A stretch of 64,000 nt of DNA from Sipunculus nudus (GCA_026874595.1 CM049314.1:50949812-51013811); one strand, 5' to 3'. Counted from the first letter of the stretch, positions 1-12,431 are shown. Notes: generated from the letters alone by a model not told the origin. Program-made: numbers and translations.

Positions 1-149
1 TTGCCTGAGGTCATGATCGTCACTTAATCTATTTGAAGCATCATTCATGTCACCAAGTCACTTCCTTTTGCCCAGGGCGCATTTGGGACATTAATTTTTA
101 TTTCACATATGTACAATTTATTTTATTTTAAAAATTATTGGATTAGAAA
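1..149 (+). mobile_element. Left part of a family I (poly-C subtype) element, interrupted
   Basis: GGGACATTAATTTTTATT and AAAAATTATTGGATTAGAAA match the poly-C subtype at 34918-34982. The matching sequence resumes at 3851 (AAAAATTAAGATCTAATTGA) and again at 9618. So the whole 150-3850 block and the TIR transposon are inserted in one older element that ends near 10450. Confidence 0.55.
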
Positions 150-219
150 CAAGGCCTACAGGCCTAATGCATACCTGTGCAATGAGATTACACCAGGTAT
201 AATGCTTCAATGCTGGACC

Positions 220-1624
220 ATAGATTATGGGTAGTCAACAAGCGACTAAGTGTATCCACCAAAATCAGAGTAGGAAAGGTGAAGTGATGCATGGGTTGAG
301 TGGCAAGGGGAAATAGAGTGAGGTGTGTTGCATAATAGCCTTGATGTCTGCAGCCGAAATGTATAAACATGCAAAATTTTAGGCAGATAAGTCAAACCAC
401 TACTAAGATATGAGTGATTTTAGCCCACGGCAAAAAAGCAGACGTAGCTGTGCAAAAATGGTGGCAGGTGGCGCCACCAATTTTGTGTATGATTAAGAGC
501 TATGTGAGATCTATACACATACAAAATTTCAGGGGGATATGTCAAACCAGTCCTTAGATTTAAGCCTGAATGTCTGCAGCGAATACATAAATGTAGGTGG
601 TGCCACCTGCCACAAAATCCAGAAGGCTATCCAAGATGAATAAACATGCAAAATTTAAGGCAGATATGTCAAACCACTGCCGAGATATGAGTGATTTTAT
701 GCCACGGCAAACAAACAGACAGATGCTGTGCAAAAATGGTGGCAGGTGGCGCCACCAATTTTGTGTATGATTAAGAGCTATGTGAGATCTATACACATAC
801 AAAATTTCAGGGGGATATGTCAAACCAGTCCTTAGATTTAAGCCTGAATGTCTGCAGCGAATACATAAATGTAGGTGGTGCCACCTGCCACAAAATCCAG
901 AAGGCTATCCAAGATGAATAAACATGCAAAATTTAAGGCAGATATGTCAAACCACTGCCGAGATATGAGTGATTTTATGCCACGGCAAACAAACAGACAG
1001 ATGCTGTGCAAAATGTTTGCAGATGGCACCACCAGTTGTCAGATGATAAAGAGCTATGTGGGATCTATAAACATGCAAAATTTTTGCCAAATCGGTCAAA
1101 TGGTTCCTGAGATATCAGCTTGGATGTCTGCAGCTTAAACATGAATGTAGGTGGTGCCACCTGTCATAAAATCAAGAAAGCTGTCCAGGATGTATACAGA
1201 TGCAAAATTTCAGGTGGATAAGTCCAACCAATGCAGAGATATGAGTGTTTTTATCCGGAGGCAGATGAACAGATGGACGCTATGCAAAAATGGTTGCAGG
1301 TGGCACCACCATTTTTAGTGTATGTTATAAAGCTTTCCAAGGGCTACATTTGTGCAAAATCTTAAGCCTTATCAGTCAAACGGTTCCCGAAATATGTGGG
1401 TTTATGTGTGGAAACCGACACACAAATGGACGCTGGGCAGAGAGGAAAGGTCAGAGGTCAACCAAAAATGAGGGCGCAGCAGTTCACATTTGACTGATCA
1501 TAATTCCGAATTTTAAAAAACCCTGCCCAGTGGTTATGGAGAAGTTCTCTGGAAACCTATGCGGCAATGGCAGCAGCGTGGGCGTCCGACTGAAAACATA
1601 GTATCTGCAAAACTCTTTGGCAGA
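220..1624 (-). mobile_element. Family V Helitron-like element (copy 1), nested
   Basis: On the - strand it begins at GTATCTGCC near 1624 with TTTTGCAGATACTATG following. It ends near 220 with TTAGTCG, CTTGT, TGACTACCCATAATCTAT; the final G of CTAG is lost. It holds seven core palindromes or variants (477, 596, 745, 874, 1022, 1150, 1299) at about 149/129 spacing, and AGGTCAGAGGTCA at 1448-1460. Confidence 0.75.
450..1008. repeat. Near-identical 278-bp tandem duplication within the family V element
   Basis: Sequence from about 450 repeats at about 728 with offset 278 and looks essentially identical, for example CCTGAATGTCTGCAGCG at 567 and 845. Other 278-bp units of this element are clearly diverged, so this is a recent expansion. 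Confidence 0.9.
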
Positions 1625-2039
1625 TACAATGAATGTAGCTGGCACCACCAGACTTATATACAACGAAGAGATATATACATATGCCAAATGTCAGACTGAT
1701 ATGTCAAACCCCTCCTGTGAAATAAGCAGGGACATACACTGTGCAAAAATTATTGTAGGTGGCGCCAACAGTCTTGTACACTATAAAGCTACCCGATATG
1801 TATAAACATACCCAATTTTAGGCTGATGTATCAAATTCCTCTGTAGAAATAAGCAGGCGCATACACTGCAAAAGTCAATGTAGGTGGCACCACCTGTCTT
1901 GTAAATGAGAATACCATCATAGACGCATAGACAGGTATCAGTCCAATACATCAAACTTCCCCAGAGTTTGATGCACTGGGCTGACAAGGCTTAGGTGAGT
2001 AAGGCAGTTGCCCCGGAGTGACCTGTGACAAATTGCTGC

Positions 2040-2290
2040 CTCAAGCTACTGCACTGAGTGAACTCTTGACCTGCACCTGGCTAGACTGAGTGAACTTTTG
2101 ACCTGTACCTGGCTGCACTGAGTGAACTATTGACCTGTTGCATAATCTGACACAGTTGGCAGTCTGCCAAAGCTATAAATAGATTCAGGCTGAACTTTGG
2201 TGCCAAATATGATGCAGTGAGCAGTCTGCCAAAGCTATAAATAGAATGCAGCTACTGCACTGAGTGAACTCTTGATCTATACCTGGCTGC
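2040..2290. repeat. Short ~33-36-bp repeats containing GCACTGAGTGAACTC
   Basis: Repeated GCACTGAGTGAACTCTTGAC plus CTGTACCTGGCT units. The reverse-complement set occurs at 13755-14040, and one unit at 30170-30210, always at the same place within family II. Confidence 0.75.
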
Positions 2291-2299
2291 ACTTCTTCC

Positions 2300-3000
2300 A
2301 ATCCTGGCACTGTGCTAAAACTATTTATAGAGCTGACATCATCTTGGCTAATGGCCAACCATCTGCCAATGGTAAACCACGTGCTGCCATCTGTACACAA
2401 AAGTGGTCCATACTTGAAATAACTTTGAAATTTATTTTCCCAAAACAAAATGATTTTCAGCTGACTTTTTATAAAAAAGAAATCAGGAACATATGTAAAA
2501 TTATTACAGATGCACACTGAGTGCAAAATTAAAATACAGATATATATCATTGATGACAAATTCTTGAATTAAGTTGAGTAGGGATACCAATAATTTATAA
2601 TCCACATACAGTTGTCTTTATAAGGCCACAGAGAGCTGAATATCCATGATTGTAACATTGCCTGGTATGATGAATAACTTAAAACATAAATCTAAATTTT
2701 TTAAAAGCTTTAAAAAAAACTTTCTTGTCAATATTAACCAAAGAAATCTAAATGTCTATTGGCATGATGTAATAGATGCTGATAAACTGGTGCCGGGCCA
2801 GATGTAACAGCATAACACAGCTAACATATACGACTCAATTCAATCTCCATAATTCAGCCAAAAATAATTCATGTGGAACCATTAATGACAATTATTATAA
2901 GAATTATTGTAGGGATTATTCTTGTAAAATATTTAACAAACTTGCTTCAGTGGCATCAGTCGAAAAATGTTTTGCAAGTTTATTACTCATATAGGAAGAT
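2300..3000. other. No gene seen; unassigned AT-rich sequence inside the family II element
   Basis: No exon, RNA gene or repeat unit recognised. Confidence 0.5.
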
Positions 3001-5116
3001 ACAGCAAACTGGCTAAGTTCGGCTCCCCATAACTCAGCCAAAAAGCACTGAACCAAAACCATTTGAACAAACTTGAATTATCAACATCTGAGGATAATTA
3101 ATATGTGAGATTTAAGAATTTGGCCCATCGGTTTTTGAAAAGTAGATCTTTGTAGCCACTGAGCTAAAATTGGCTGTTATGGCATATGACTAAATTCAGC
3201 TTCCCATAAGTTAGCCAAAAGTCACTGAAAAGAGACCATTTGAACAAACTTCAGAAAGCACTACCCTAGGACCATTTCTGTGCGATATTAAACATTTTGG
3301 CCATATGGTTTCATAGAAGTAGCCCTCAATGTGATACAGGCAGTGATGACCCCTTAACAAAAAAGGCCGATGCAGGTGGCGCCACCAATACCTCAATTTC
3401 AAATATGACCTATGTGACCAACATTGGCATAAAATTTGGTGATGATAGCTCCAGCCTTTTCTGAGATTTAAATTTTAGTGTGCTTTTTTGGACAGATGAC
3501 TAAGTTCAACCTCCTGTTACTCGGCCAAAAATCTCCAAACTGGAACCATTCGAACAAACTTGAGAAAGATTGTTCCAGAGATCATTTCTGTGAAATATTG
3601 GACAATTAGGCTGGACAGTTTCAGAGAAGAAGATTTTTAAAGCTTTTTTAGCTTTTTCCTATAAAATCAAAGAAAATGCAGTTAGAAAAAAAATAAACAA
3701 AATCCGATATAGTTTTTTGGATGACTGATTATTTGCAAAAAAATTGGTGATGCTAGATCCTGCCATTTTTGAGATAGCTATGGTTAACGTACAGACGACA
3801 CACGACACGACGGACGACGCCGCACCATCGCATAAGCTCACAGGTTCGCTAAAAATTAAGATCTAATTGAAACATATTCTTGCCTCAGGAGAATGGAATA
3901 TAAAGTGATCAGCTCTGTCTGTCCACAGGGTTCGTATGCACCTTGAAAACCTTGAATAGTGCTTGAATTTAGTCATTTCAATTTCAGGGGCTTGAAAAGT
4001 GCTTAAAAAGAGAGAGTGGTTTGGAAAAGTGCTTTAAAAAATAAAATTTTGTGAAAGAGTTTGGTGTATGTTGTGTGTATGCATACCTGGTATTTTAATA
4101 TCGACTTTCGGGCATCTCTACATCAATCAAATGTACGAAATAGAATTAACCCAATCGTGGATGAATGAGACCGGGCAGTGAAAGTGACGATGTAACAAGT
4201 TAACATACGAGGGTAATAACCATGTTTATTATCAAATAGTAAGTGAGCTGCTTTACTGGAAAGATCGTGGAGATTTCCCCCGAGGTACGTATAAAAGCTC
4301 TTTAATTGAAAACTAGGCGAGTTCACGTAAGTATTTTCACAAGATTTATAATTTAAATTTCAAAGTAATACTACATAGATTATTAATATAGCTATTGAGA
4401 AGATCTGTCCAAAGGAAATAATTATCTGGGAACAAACCAGGGGAATAAAATGTGTGAAAAATACATGATGGGAACAATTCGAATCTGAGGGATAATAATA
4501 ATATAAAACTAATTCGCTCAGTAGAATATGTCGTTTAAATCAAGTTAACTTTACGTTTTACATTGGTAACTCAGCGATAATAATTATATCAGAGGGGTCA
4601 TATTTCCCCAACGAACCCAATCCGACTTTGTTTTGGTTAAAGGTTTTTCAGTTTATCCAAGGGTTGCGTGTTTTTTTATCTTCGTACCTGCGCATTTCAC
4701 GTGTACGCGCGGTGATCGTCATTTGTTAGCTCCATAAGACCACTGATCAGCGAAATACAGTTTACACGCGGGGTCAATCCAATTAAGGATAAATACTGTT
4801 TGTCCGAAATAGGTTAAGGTGTTTGGCAGGTACTGATGTATATTCACATACTCTGGCGTCAGTTTGTAAAAGGCTGGGATCCATGGGGGAAATCACATTT
4901 TTGTTGCGATGTGATAGTCGTTTGTAAGCGAAGTACGCTGGCAGTTTAAAGAGTGATCAGCGACATATACAACTTCCAGCATCGGCCCCCTCCCTGCCCT
5001 GCATAACGATTGCATAAAGGTCGCCAACAAGAGTTTTTTAGCTCAGCTGACTTTCAGTCATGCTGAGCTATAGCGATCACTCTTTGTCCGTCGTCCGTCT
5101 GTCTGTCCGTCTGTCC

Positions 5117-7400
5117 GTTAACCTGGCACAAATCGTAACCCCTGGACTTAGAATCTTGTAACTTTACATTCTGAGAGGTCAATGAAAAATCTCCTTGGAA
5201 ACCAGAAATTAGGTCTCTGTTACCCATATCCTTCGAGCTATTGGGGCCCAAAGTACCCCCCAGAATAGTCAAAATTTTCATACAAAAACTTTAATATCTC
5301 ATTAACTACATCACTGATGGTCATGATTTTTGGCATACATATTTATCATGAGATGTTTCATCAGTTCCTGCAGATTGGTGGCGCCACCTGTATTTTTAGA
5401 TTTTTTACCAATTTTTTTCTCTATTTTTGAGACCTTTAAAAATTTGAACAACTGTTAACAGGGCACAAATCGTAAAGACTGGACCTAGAATCTTCATTCT
5501 TGACACAGTGAGAGACCTATGAAAAGTCTCCATGGAAACCAGAAATTAGGTCTCTGTTACCCAAATCCTTTGAGCTATGGGGCCCCAAAGTACCCCCCAG
5601 AATAGTGAAAAATTTCATACAAAAACTTCAATATCTCATTAACTACATCACTGATGGTCATGATTTTTCGCATACATATTGATCATGAGATGTTTCATCA
5701 GTTTCTGCAGACTGGTGGCGCCACCTGTATTTTTCGATTCTTTACGAATTGTTTTCTCAGTTTTTGAGGTCTTTAAAAATGTGGACATCTGTTAACAGGG
5801 CACAAATCGTTAAGACTGGACCTAGAATCTTCATTCTTGACACAGTGAGAGACCTATGAAAAGTCTCCATGGAAACCTGAAATAAGGTCTCTGTTACCCA
5901 TATAATTTGAATTTTTCCTCTATTTTTGAGACCTTTAAGGATGCTGTCATCTGTTAACGTGGCACAGATCATAACGACTGGACCTAGAATCTTCATTCTC
6001 GACACACTGAGAGACCTATGAAAAGTCTCCATGGAAACCAGAAATTAGGTCTCTGTTACCCATATTTTCCGAGCTATGGGGCCCCAAAGTACCCCCAAGA
6101 AAAGTAAAAAATTTCATACAAAAACTTCAATATCTCATTAACTACTTAACTGATGGTCATGATTTTTGGCATACATATTGATCATGAGATGTTCCATCAC
6201 TTCCTGCAGACTGGTGGCGCCACCTGTATCATTCAATTTTTTACGAATTTTTTTCTCTATTTTTGAGACCTTTCAAAATGTGAACATCTGTTAACAAGGC
6301 ACAAATCGTAAAGACTGGACCTAGAATCTTAATTCTTGACACACTGAGAGGTCCATGAAAAATATCCTTGGAAACCAGAAATATGGTCTCTGTTAACCAT
6401 ATCCTTCGAGCTATTGGGCCCTTAAGCCCCCCCCCCCCCCCCCCCCCCCAGAGTAGTCAAAAATTGCATACAAAAATCTTCATTCTCGATACACTGAGAG
6501 ACCTATGAAAAGTCTCCATGGAAACCAGAAATAAGGTCTCTGTTACCCATATCCTTCGAGCTATGGGGCCCCAAATTACCCCCCAGAGTAGTCAAAAATT
6601 TCATACAAAAACTTCAATATCTCAATAACTACATCACTGATGGTCATGATTTTTGGCATTCATATTGATCAAGAGGTGTTCCATCAGTTCATGCAAACTG
6701 GTGGCACAACCTGTATTTGTTCGGGTTTTTTTTAGAATGTTTTCTCTATTTTTGAGACCTTTAAAGATATGAACATCTGTTAACAGGGCACAAATCATAA
6801 AAACTGGACCTAGAATCTTCATTCTTGACACACAGGGAGACCCATGAAATCTCCATGGAAACCTGAAATTAGGTCTCTGTTACCCATATTCTTAAGGCTG
6901 TATGGCTCCAAAATACCCCCAGAATAATGGAAAATTTGATACAAAAAGTGCAGTATCTGAATAACTACAACACTGATGGTCATGATTTTTGGCATACATA
7001 TTGATCATGAGCTGTTCCATCAGTTTCTGCAGACTGGATGCGCCACCTCTATTTTTTCAAATTTTTACGGATTTTGTTTTATCTTTTTTTGGAGACCTTT
7101 AAAGATGTGGTTATCTGTCAACAGGGTACAAATTGCAACAACTGGACCTAGAAACTTCATTCTTGTCATGCAAGGAGGCAAATGAAGAGTGCCTGTGGAA
7201 ACTTGAAATTAGGTCTCTGTTACCCATATCCTTCAAGCTATAGGACTCTGAAGTATCCCTCGGAATAATGGACAATTTGATACAAAAGCTGAAGTATCTG
7301 AACAACTAATACGGAGATTATCATGATTTTTGCATAGATATTGACCATTAAGTGTTTTTATTAGTTTCTGCATACTGGTGGAGCAACCTGTATTTTTGTA
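5117..7400 (+). repeat. ~338-bp tandem repeat inside the family I element
   Basis: Units start GTTAACAGGGCACAAATCG or similar at 5117, 5455, 5791, 5953, 6290, 6779 and 7118. Most spacings are 336-339; one unit is cut to 162 and one extended to 489 by internal indels. Most units carry one GGTGGCGCCACC core (5377, 5714, 6213) or a decayed version (6700, 7034, 7377). Confidence 0.85.
6427..6449 (+). repeat. Poly-C tract, C23
   Basis: Replaces the CCCCCCAGA stretch of the ~338-bp unit (AAAGTACCCCCCAGAATAG), so it grew from a short C6. Confidence 0.95.
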
Positions 7401-8575
7401 TCCTCCAAAACAAAGTTTTGCAGATACTATGTTTTTGACCAGGTTCCTCCGCCGCCGCCACGTTTGTTTCCAGAGAGCTCATCTGAGAAAAATGGACCAA
7501 TTTTTCCGAAACTTTCACCAATTATCGAGTCACATGTGAACTAGTGCCTAACCAATTTGTGTTGACCTCTGACCTTTCCCCTCTATCCAGTGTCCATTTG
7601 TGCCTCTGTTTCCACACATAGACCCTCATATCTCGGGAACCGATTGACCAATCAGGAAATAAAATTTATACAAATGTAGCCCTTGGATTGCTCTATAACA
7701 TACACAAAAATGGTGGCGCCACCTGTAACCATGTTTGCACAGTGTCCATCTGTTTATCTGCCTTGGGTTAAAATCACTCATATCTCTGCAGTGAATTGAC
7801 TAATTCACCTGAAATTCGGCATGCATATACATCCAGGATAGCTTTCTTGATTTTATGACAGATGGCGCCACCTACATTCACGTTCACGCTGATCACATCC
7901 AAGTTCATATCTCAGGAACCGTTTGACCGATTGGGCCAAAATTTTGCATGAGTATAGATCTCACATAGCTCTTTATCATACGCAAAACTGGTGGCGCCAC
8001 CTGCAACCATTTTTACACAGCGTCTGTCTCTTTTCTGCCGTGGGATAATGTCACTCATATCTCGGCAGTGGTTTTACATATCTGCCTAAAATTTTGCAGT
8101 TTTATACATCCTGGATAGCTTTCTTGATTTTATGACAGGTGGCGCCACCTATATTCTAGTTTATGCTGCAGACATCCGAGCTCATATCTCGGGAACTGTT
8201 TGAACAATTGGGCCAAAATTTTGCATGTGTATAGATCTCACATAGGTCTTAATCATACACAAAACTGGAGGGGCCACCTGCAACCATTTTTGCACAGCGT
8301 CTGTCTGTTTGTCTGCCGTCGGCTAAAATCACTCATATGCATGTAGTGGTTTGACTTTTCTGCCTAAAACTTTGCAGATGTATACAACTTGGACAGCTTT
8401 TTGGATTTGTGGTAGGTGGCACAACCTACATACACATTTAGGCTGCAGACATCCATGCTAATATGCAACATAACTCACTCTATTTCCCTTGCCACTCAAT
8501 CCATGCCTCACTTCAACCGTTCCACTCTGATTTTGGCGGATACACGTAGTCACTTGTCGGCTACCCGTATTCTAG
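7401..8575 (+). mobile_element. Family V Helitron-like non-autonomous element (copy 2)
   Basis: It starts after GTA with TCCTCCAAAAC and an early hairpin (CAAAAC, loop AAA, GTTTTG). It ends GGCGGATACACGTAGTC, loop ACTTGTCG, GCTAC, then CCGTATTCTAG|T. Flanking A and T fit Helitron insertion between A and T. The host ~338-bp repeat resumes directly afterwards (ATTTTTTCTCTATTTTTGA). It contains six copies of the 12-bp core palindrome at 149/129 spacing and a DR1 motif at 7565-7577. Confidence 0.82.
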
Positions 8576-9617
8576 TTTTTAAAGTTTACACATTTTTTCT
8601 CTATTTTTGAAATATATAAATACAGACTAAATCTTGGCCTGTTGGTTAATCTGTTTGATGCTTCAGTTGAATGGGTATATACTACCATTCTGATGATAAA
8701 ATTTCCTTTAGCGAAGCTCTTCCCAGTAAGCTGAGCGTCATGACCCATGGGTCACTTGTTTTAATAAGATTTCACATTTTTAGTTTTAATCAAATGTTGG
8801 ACATGTTTGAATAGAAATCTGGCTGTGTCTGTGATCGTAAGATAACGACCTTCACAGGTGTTGCCCGGCCATTTGTTGACACGTGCGACCAGTACGTGAC
8901 TTGGCGGTAAACGGCAGAAACCTCGTGCACGAGAAGATCGTCATATCAAACGTGCTGATAGAAGTTTGACTAGTATTGTTTTGAATAATTTGATAATACT
9001 ATACCAAAATATCGTATAAGGGTAACATATTACAGGCTTTTATTTTTTTTTTGCCGTTGAAAACTTGAATGAATATCCCCCTCGATCGCCGAACTGTCAG
9101 AGTTTTTCGGCACCCTTTCTGCCGGAGCATATAATTTGCTAAAGTTTGAGCTAGTCGGCAAATCAGAGATCCCTATTCAAGATATTACAGGTTTTAGACC
9201 CTCGTTATCAGATTAGTTAAATCTGTCAAGGTCATGCCAAAGATGAGTGATCTTTTTGAATGTAAAGTTAAAACAATGGGCCGCTGTGTGTTAAACCGCG
9301 ATTGGCTATACCGAAGGGTATTTCACAAGCGCTTCAATTGCTGTTAGTGTAGATCTCGGCTAAATTTATTTTCTGAGTCATTTCCTTATAACTACTTATT
9401 TTACATTTCCTAGCCTTTTTTATCACACTATATGGTCCATCTCATTATAAATATTATTTTGCATTTGTGTTACAAGCCTTTCGATGTCGGCAACATGCAT
9501 GGGTGAAGGTGCACTGACCGTCCATAAATTTTGATGTCCTTGAAAATACTTTTCAGGTCCTTGAAAAGTGCTTGAAAAGTGCTTGAAATTTTTCTCATGA
9601 TAAGTGTACGAACCCTG

Positions 9618-10450
9618 GTCCATCATCACCATTATCATTAAATATATATATTATGAAATTTTTCCTATTAGCATGGTTGAAATAACTTTCATATGCTGTA
9701 TGTGTATGGATTTAAGCAATTTAAGTCTTAAATTTGAAAGCAACTTATATATTCAGATGTGTAATATTGCAGATGAAAAACTTTTAAAAAATTTGATATT
9801 ATAAAACAAATTAAGAAATAATTGAAGCATCATATATTATCAGCTTTGTTTGTCTAACGGTCTGTTTGTCTTTTTTTAAATATTATGTAATTGTGAATGA
9901 ACTATTTTACTCTGTAAGCATTGTGGAATTAAATGAAAATCCTTTATTTATATACACTATATTAATACAGAGATGGTGTAACTCCCATCATTCTAGCCCC
10001 CCCCCCCCCCCCCCACACTGCCACCACCACCACCAATTCCTTGCATCTGCGGACTGGGGAAAATAGTTATATTTCAACTGTATCCATTTAAAAAATAAAA
10101 AATACATATATTTGATAATATATATTATATAAAATAGATCCAATTAAGCTAATGTGTAAACTACTGAACTGTCAACAATTTTTCAAAAAGCCAGCCAATG
10201 TTCATGGAAATAATATGCATCTTATGTTCACAAACTGCTCACATGCTTCAATTTTGACATTAGAGAATGCATGATTTGGTCACAAAATATTATTTGCAAT
10301 AATTTCTTACTCATCAATACAAACCAATCATGTTAACCAGTCATAGCCTGTATTACCTTTTCCTCATAGACTTTATCTCCATTTGATATTATTTTAGATT
10401 TTTACCTTCAAGGTCAACTTCAGCAGAGCACAGTGACCCATATTTTTAGC
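9618..10450 (+). mobile_element. Right part of the interrupted family I (poly-C subtype) element
   Basis: It continues the sequence broken at 3925 and shares TTTTTCCTA...AACTTTCATATGCTG with 35086-35130. It contains a C18 tract at 9997-10014 and ends with a weak 3' terminus (CAGCAGAGCACAGTGACCCA, near 10421-10440). Confidence 0.6.
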
Positions 10451-11750
10451 ACCATGTCTTGTGGTTTACAGTGTGCTTGGCTGTTACACAGTACCCTCAC
10501 TCCTTACCTACTGCTTCTGTGAGTGTCTGGGTCAGGCAGTAATTACCAGAGAGCCTTTCTCCTCTCTCTTGCTTTCTCACTGGCAGTCTAGCTCTCTGAA
10601 TAAACCTTATTTTTCCTGTAAGCACTGATTAATTTCATATCCTGTATGTATAAGCAAGTGTATTGTAACTGCCACCATCCCATTCCCCCACCCCACTGAG
10701 TCCTTGCTGCTGAGCACTGTGAACAATAGTTCCATTGCTTCAGAATAAATTTAATAATTTGAACAAAGAGAGACAGAGGTGTTGTAACTCCCATCATAAC
10801 CGCCTCCCCCCCCCCCCCCCATCAAGTCTTAATAGCAACTGTATACATATCATAAAATAGAAAAAAAAGGTTTATTAAAAAAATTGGATCTCAAATGAGT
10901 AAAATGTTGGATTGTCAACAGTCTGTCAAAAAGGTATCCAGTGGAAAAGCATGGTCAGATCTCAAAATATTATGTGCAACAATTTCTTTAATCATATCAA
11001 CCAATCATAGCCTAGATTACCTCTTTCGCTCAGACTTTATCTACATTTCATAATATTTTAGATTTTAACCTTCCAGGTGTTTAAAGTACTGTTGAATTCT
11101 CCCCTCTCTGTCTCCTTTTCTCTTTACATCCACCCCTTCTTGCTCCCCTCACTGTTCCTTTCTCTGAACCCCATCCCAATGTCAGCCTCAGTAAACAAGA
11201 ACAAGATGAATATTTTAATATTTTGTATAACTATTTGTCCATAGGTACCTATGTACATGCTAGAAATGATGTCAATATTGTGTAATATGTAGACGTGGTG
11301 GGCATCAATATAATGTACCTTGTCAAGACCTAAGAGATATCATGTCATACATTCACAATTCATAAATCCCCTCATCAGCATAGTAAATCATAACATCATA
11401 TCTGTCAAAATCTTGCAAAGTCCCATGTACTATAGATCCTTCAACAAATAGCCTAATTATCATCATTCTGCCACTGCTTAGTGTAATGTCATTTCATTCA
11501 TATTTGCTCAAATATATTGCTATTTTCAACACCTCCAAAATAAATAAAAAATAAACCACTATATTTAAACAATGTTAATCCATCAGTCAGGTTATTTCAT
11601 ATATCATTTACTCACATATTAAATTATATTCCTTTATAATAGCCCAACATGTCCATGATATTCATAAGGTTTGTCGACTCAGTATAGTATCACAATGGTG
11701 ATACTAGTCCAATCACGATCAGCTGAGCGCTGTATCCCATGAGTCGCTTG
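10451..11750 (+). mobile_element. Family I (poly-C subtype) element, 3' end intact
   Basis: Contains GTTGTAACTCCCATCAT followed by C15 at 10806-10820, and AATATTATGTGCAACAATTTC shared with other copies. The 3' end is AGCTGAGC, ATCCCATGAGTC (decayed palindrome, 11734-11745), CTTG|TTTT. The left limit is unclear. It ends about 175 bp before the first exon seen. Confidence 0.6.
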
Positions 11751-11925
11751 TTTTTTATTCTGTTTATTTTATATGATTGAGCTTACTGTGAATTTAGGTA
11801 CCACCTATCCATGATGAAAAGTTAGCTCATATGCACTCAATGAAAATGGCATAGTTTTATGTTAATAGAGTGCCATGTGACCTTCTGGTCTCCTTTCTCT
11901 AATGTTAATGTTTGTTATTTTGCAG

Positions 11926-12101
11926 AGTATGAAAATAAGAACCAGGAAGGAGACCACTTTATTGATTGTACAAAAGGCAAAACTGAAGAAGACCGGGAAA
12001 AAGTATGCCGTTTTGATATCAACAAACTTGGTCCATGCACATTTCAACAGGATTTTGGCTATGATGAGGGTACACCATGCATCATGTTAAAGCTGAACAA
12101 G
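11926..12101 (+). CDS. ATP1B: Na+/K+-ATPase beta subunit, internal exon (first of three seen)
   Basis: This exon encodes part of the extracellular domain of the beta subunit, the glycoprotein that escorts the sodium pump alpha subunit to the plasma membrane. It follows a TTTGTTATTTTGCAG acceptor, starts with the last two bases of a split codon, and ends AAG|GTAAAC in phase 0. The 58 full codons contain four cysteines (DC, VCRF, GPC, TPC) in the order and spacing of the first two conserved beta-subunit disulfides. The segment GYDEGTPCIMLKLN is very typical of the family. The exons for the cytoplasmic tail, the single membrane helix and the stalk lie upstream and were not found in the window. 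Choosing the next AG would shorten the exon by 2 nt. Family assignment is firm; paralogue number is unknown. Confidence 0.93.
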
Positions 12102-12431
12102 GTAAACACGTCAAAATGATGAAGGTTACTAATGCATCCCAGTATTGTGCAAATATTGGTCACATGACTCATATTTGAAGTTGCAGATGTTGTGGTGCCA
12201 CCTACATTGACCTGTTTTTATGGGCAAAAACCTCAGAATTTTAGCCTCTTTCAGCTTAAAATGTTTATGATGAAACTGTCAAGTTGAATCGTTCAATTTT
12301 TCAAAAGAATTATCCTAGGACATGGTTCTTTCAATCATATCAGAAAAGCTTAAGTTGGTCTTATGGCCATTATTATGTCTATTTCAAACTAAGGACTGCA
12401 AAACTGTTCTTCTAGAAAATTATTGTTTCAA

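Larger units (their letters stand above)
150..3850 (-). mobile_element. Family II element (AGCGAACC type), long copy
   Basis: On the - strand the 5' end reads T5, AGCGAACCTGTGAGC at 3850. The 3' end has GCACAGGTATGC (inverted relative to the 5' motif), the hairpin AGGCCTGTAGGCCT (152-165) and CTTG|TT at 150. Internal order is a GGTGGCGCCACC core at 3374, ~35-bp minisatellite, ~125-bp units, then the 3' end. This is the same order as the intronic copy near 12-14.6 kb. A family V element is nested at 220-1624. Sequence from 2300 to 3000 is not resolved into known parts. Confidence 0.68.
5040..8758 (+). mobile_element. Family I element (AGCTC type), complete, long-repeat subtype
   Basis: The 5' end is T6 then AGCTCAGCTGACT with a hairpin partner AGTCATGCTGAGCT, then a GTCC/GTCT microsatellite (5086-5118). 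The 3' end has AGCTGAGC, the palindrome GACCCATGGGTC (8742-8753) and CTTG|TT. The inner part is a ~338-bp tandem repeat. It interrupts the TIR transposon and is itself interrupted by a Helitron-like element at 7401-8575. It encodes no protein. Confidence 0.8.
3926..9617. mobile_element. DNA transposon with CAGGGTTCGTA terminal inverted repeats and GTCCA target duplication
   Basis: The left end starts CAGGGTTCGTATGCACCTTG; the right end finishes GTGTACGAACCCTG. The 11-bp inverted repeats are perfect. GTCCA flanks both sides (3921-3925 and 9618-9622), and related uninterrupted sequences exist at 35041-35049 and 44107-44114 (CTGTCTGTCCA and CTGTCTATCC contexts). CTTGAAAAGTGCTTGAA motifs lie just inside both ends. 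About 3.7 kb of its length is a later nested insertion, leaving about 2 kb of its own sequence with no recognisable transposase. The CAGGG start fits hAT-like ends and 5-bp duplications are known for some hAT groups, but the superfamily is not settled. Confidence 0.8.

Noticed and set aside
560-1138. Frames of 64-87 codons on both strands
   Set aside because: They fall in the 278-bp Helitron-like units and are duplicated with the repeat; no protein family is recognised.
7401-8575. Tc1/mariner or MITE interpretation of the family V elements
   Set aside because: There are no true terminal inverted repeats or target duplications at the outermost bases. The layout is 5' TC, a 3' hairpin and CTAG between A and T.
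1-11925. Upstream exons of the beta-subunit gene
   Set aside because: I looked for the membrane segment and stalk and found no matching frame with splice sites. They probably lie left of the window.
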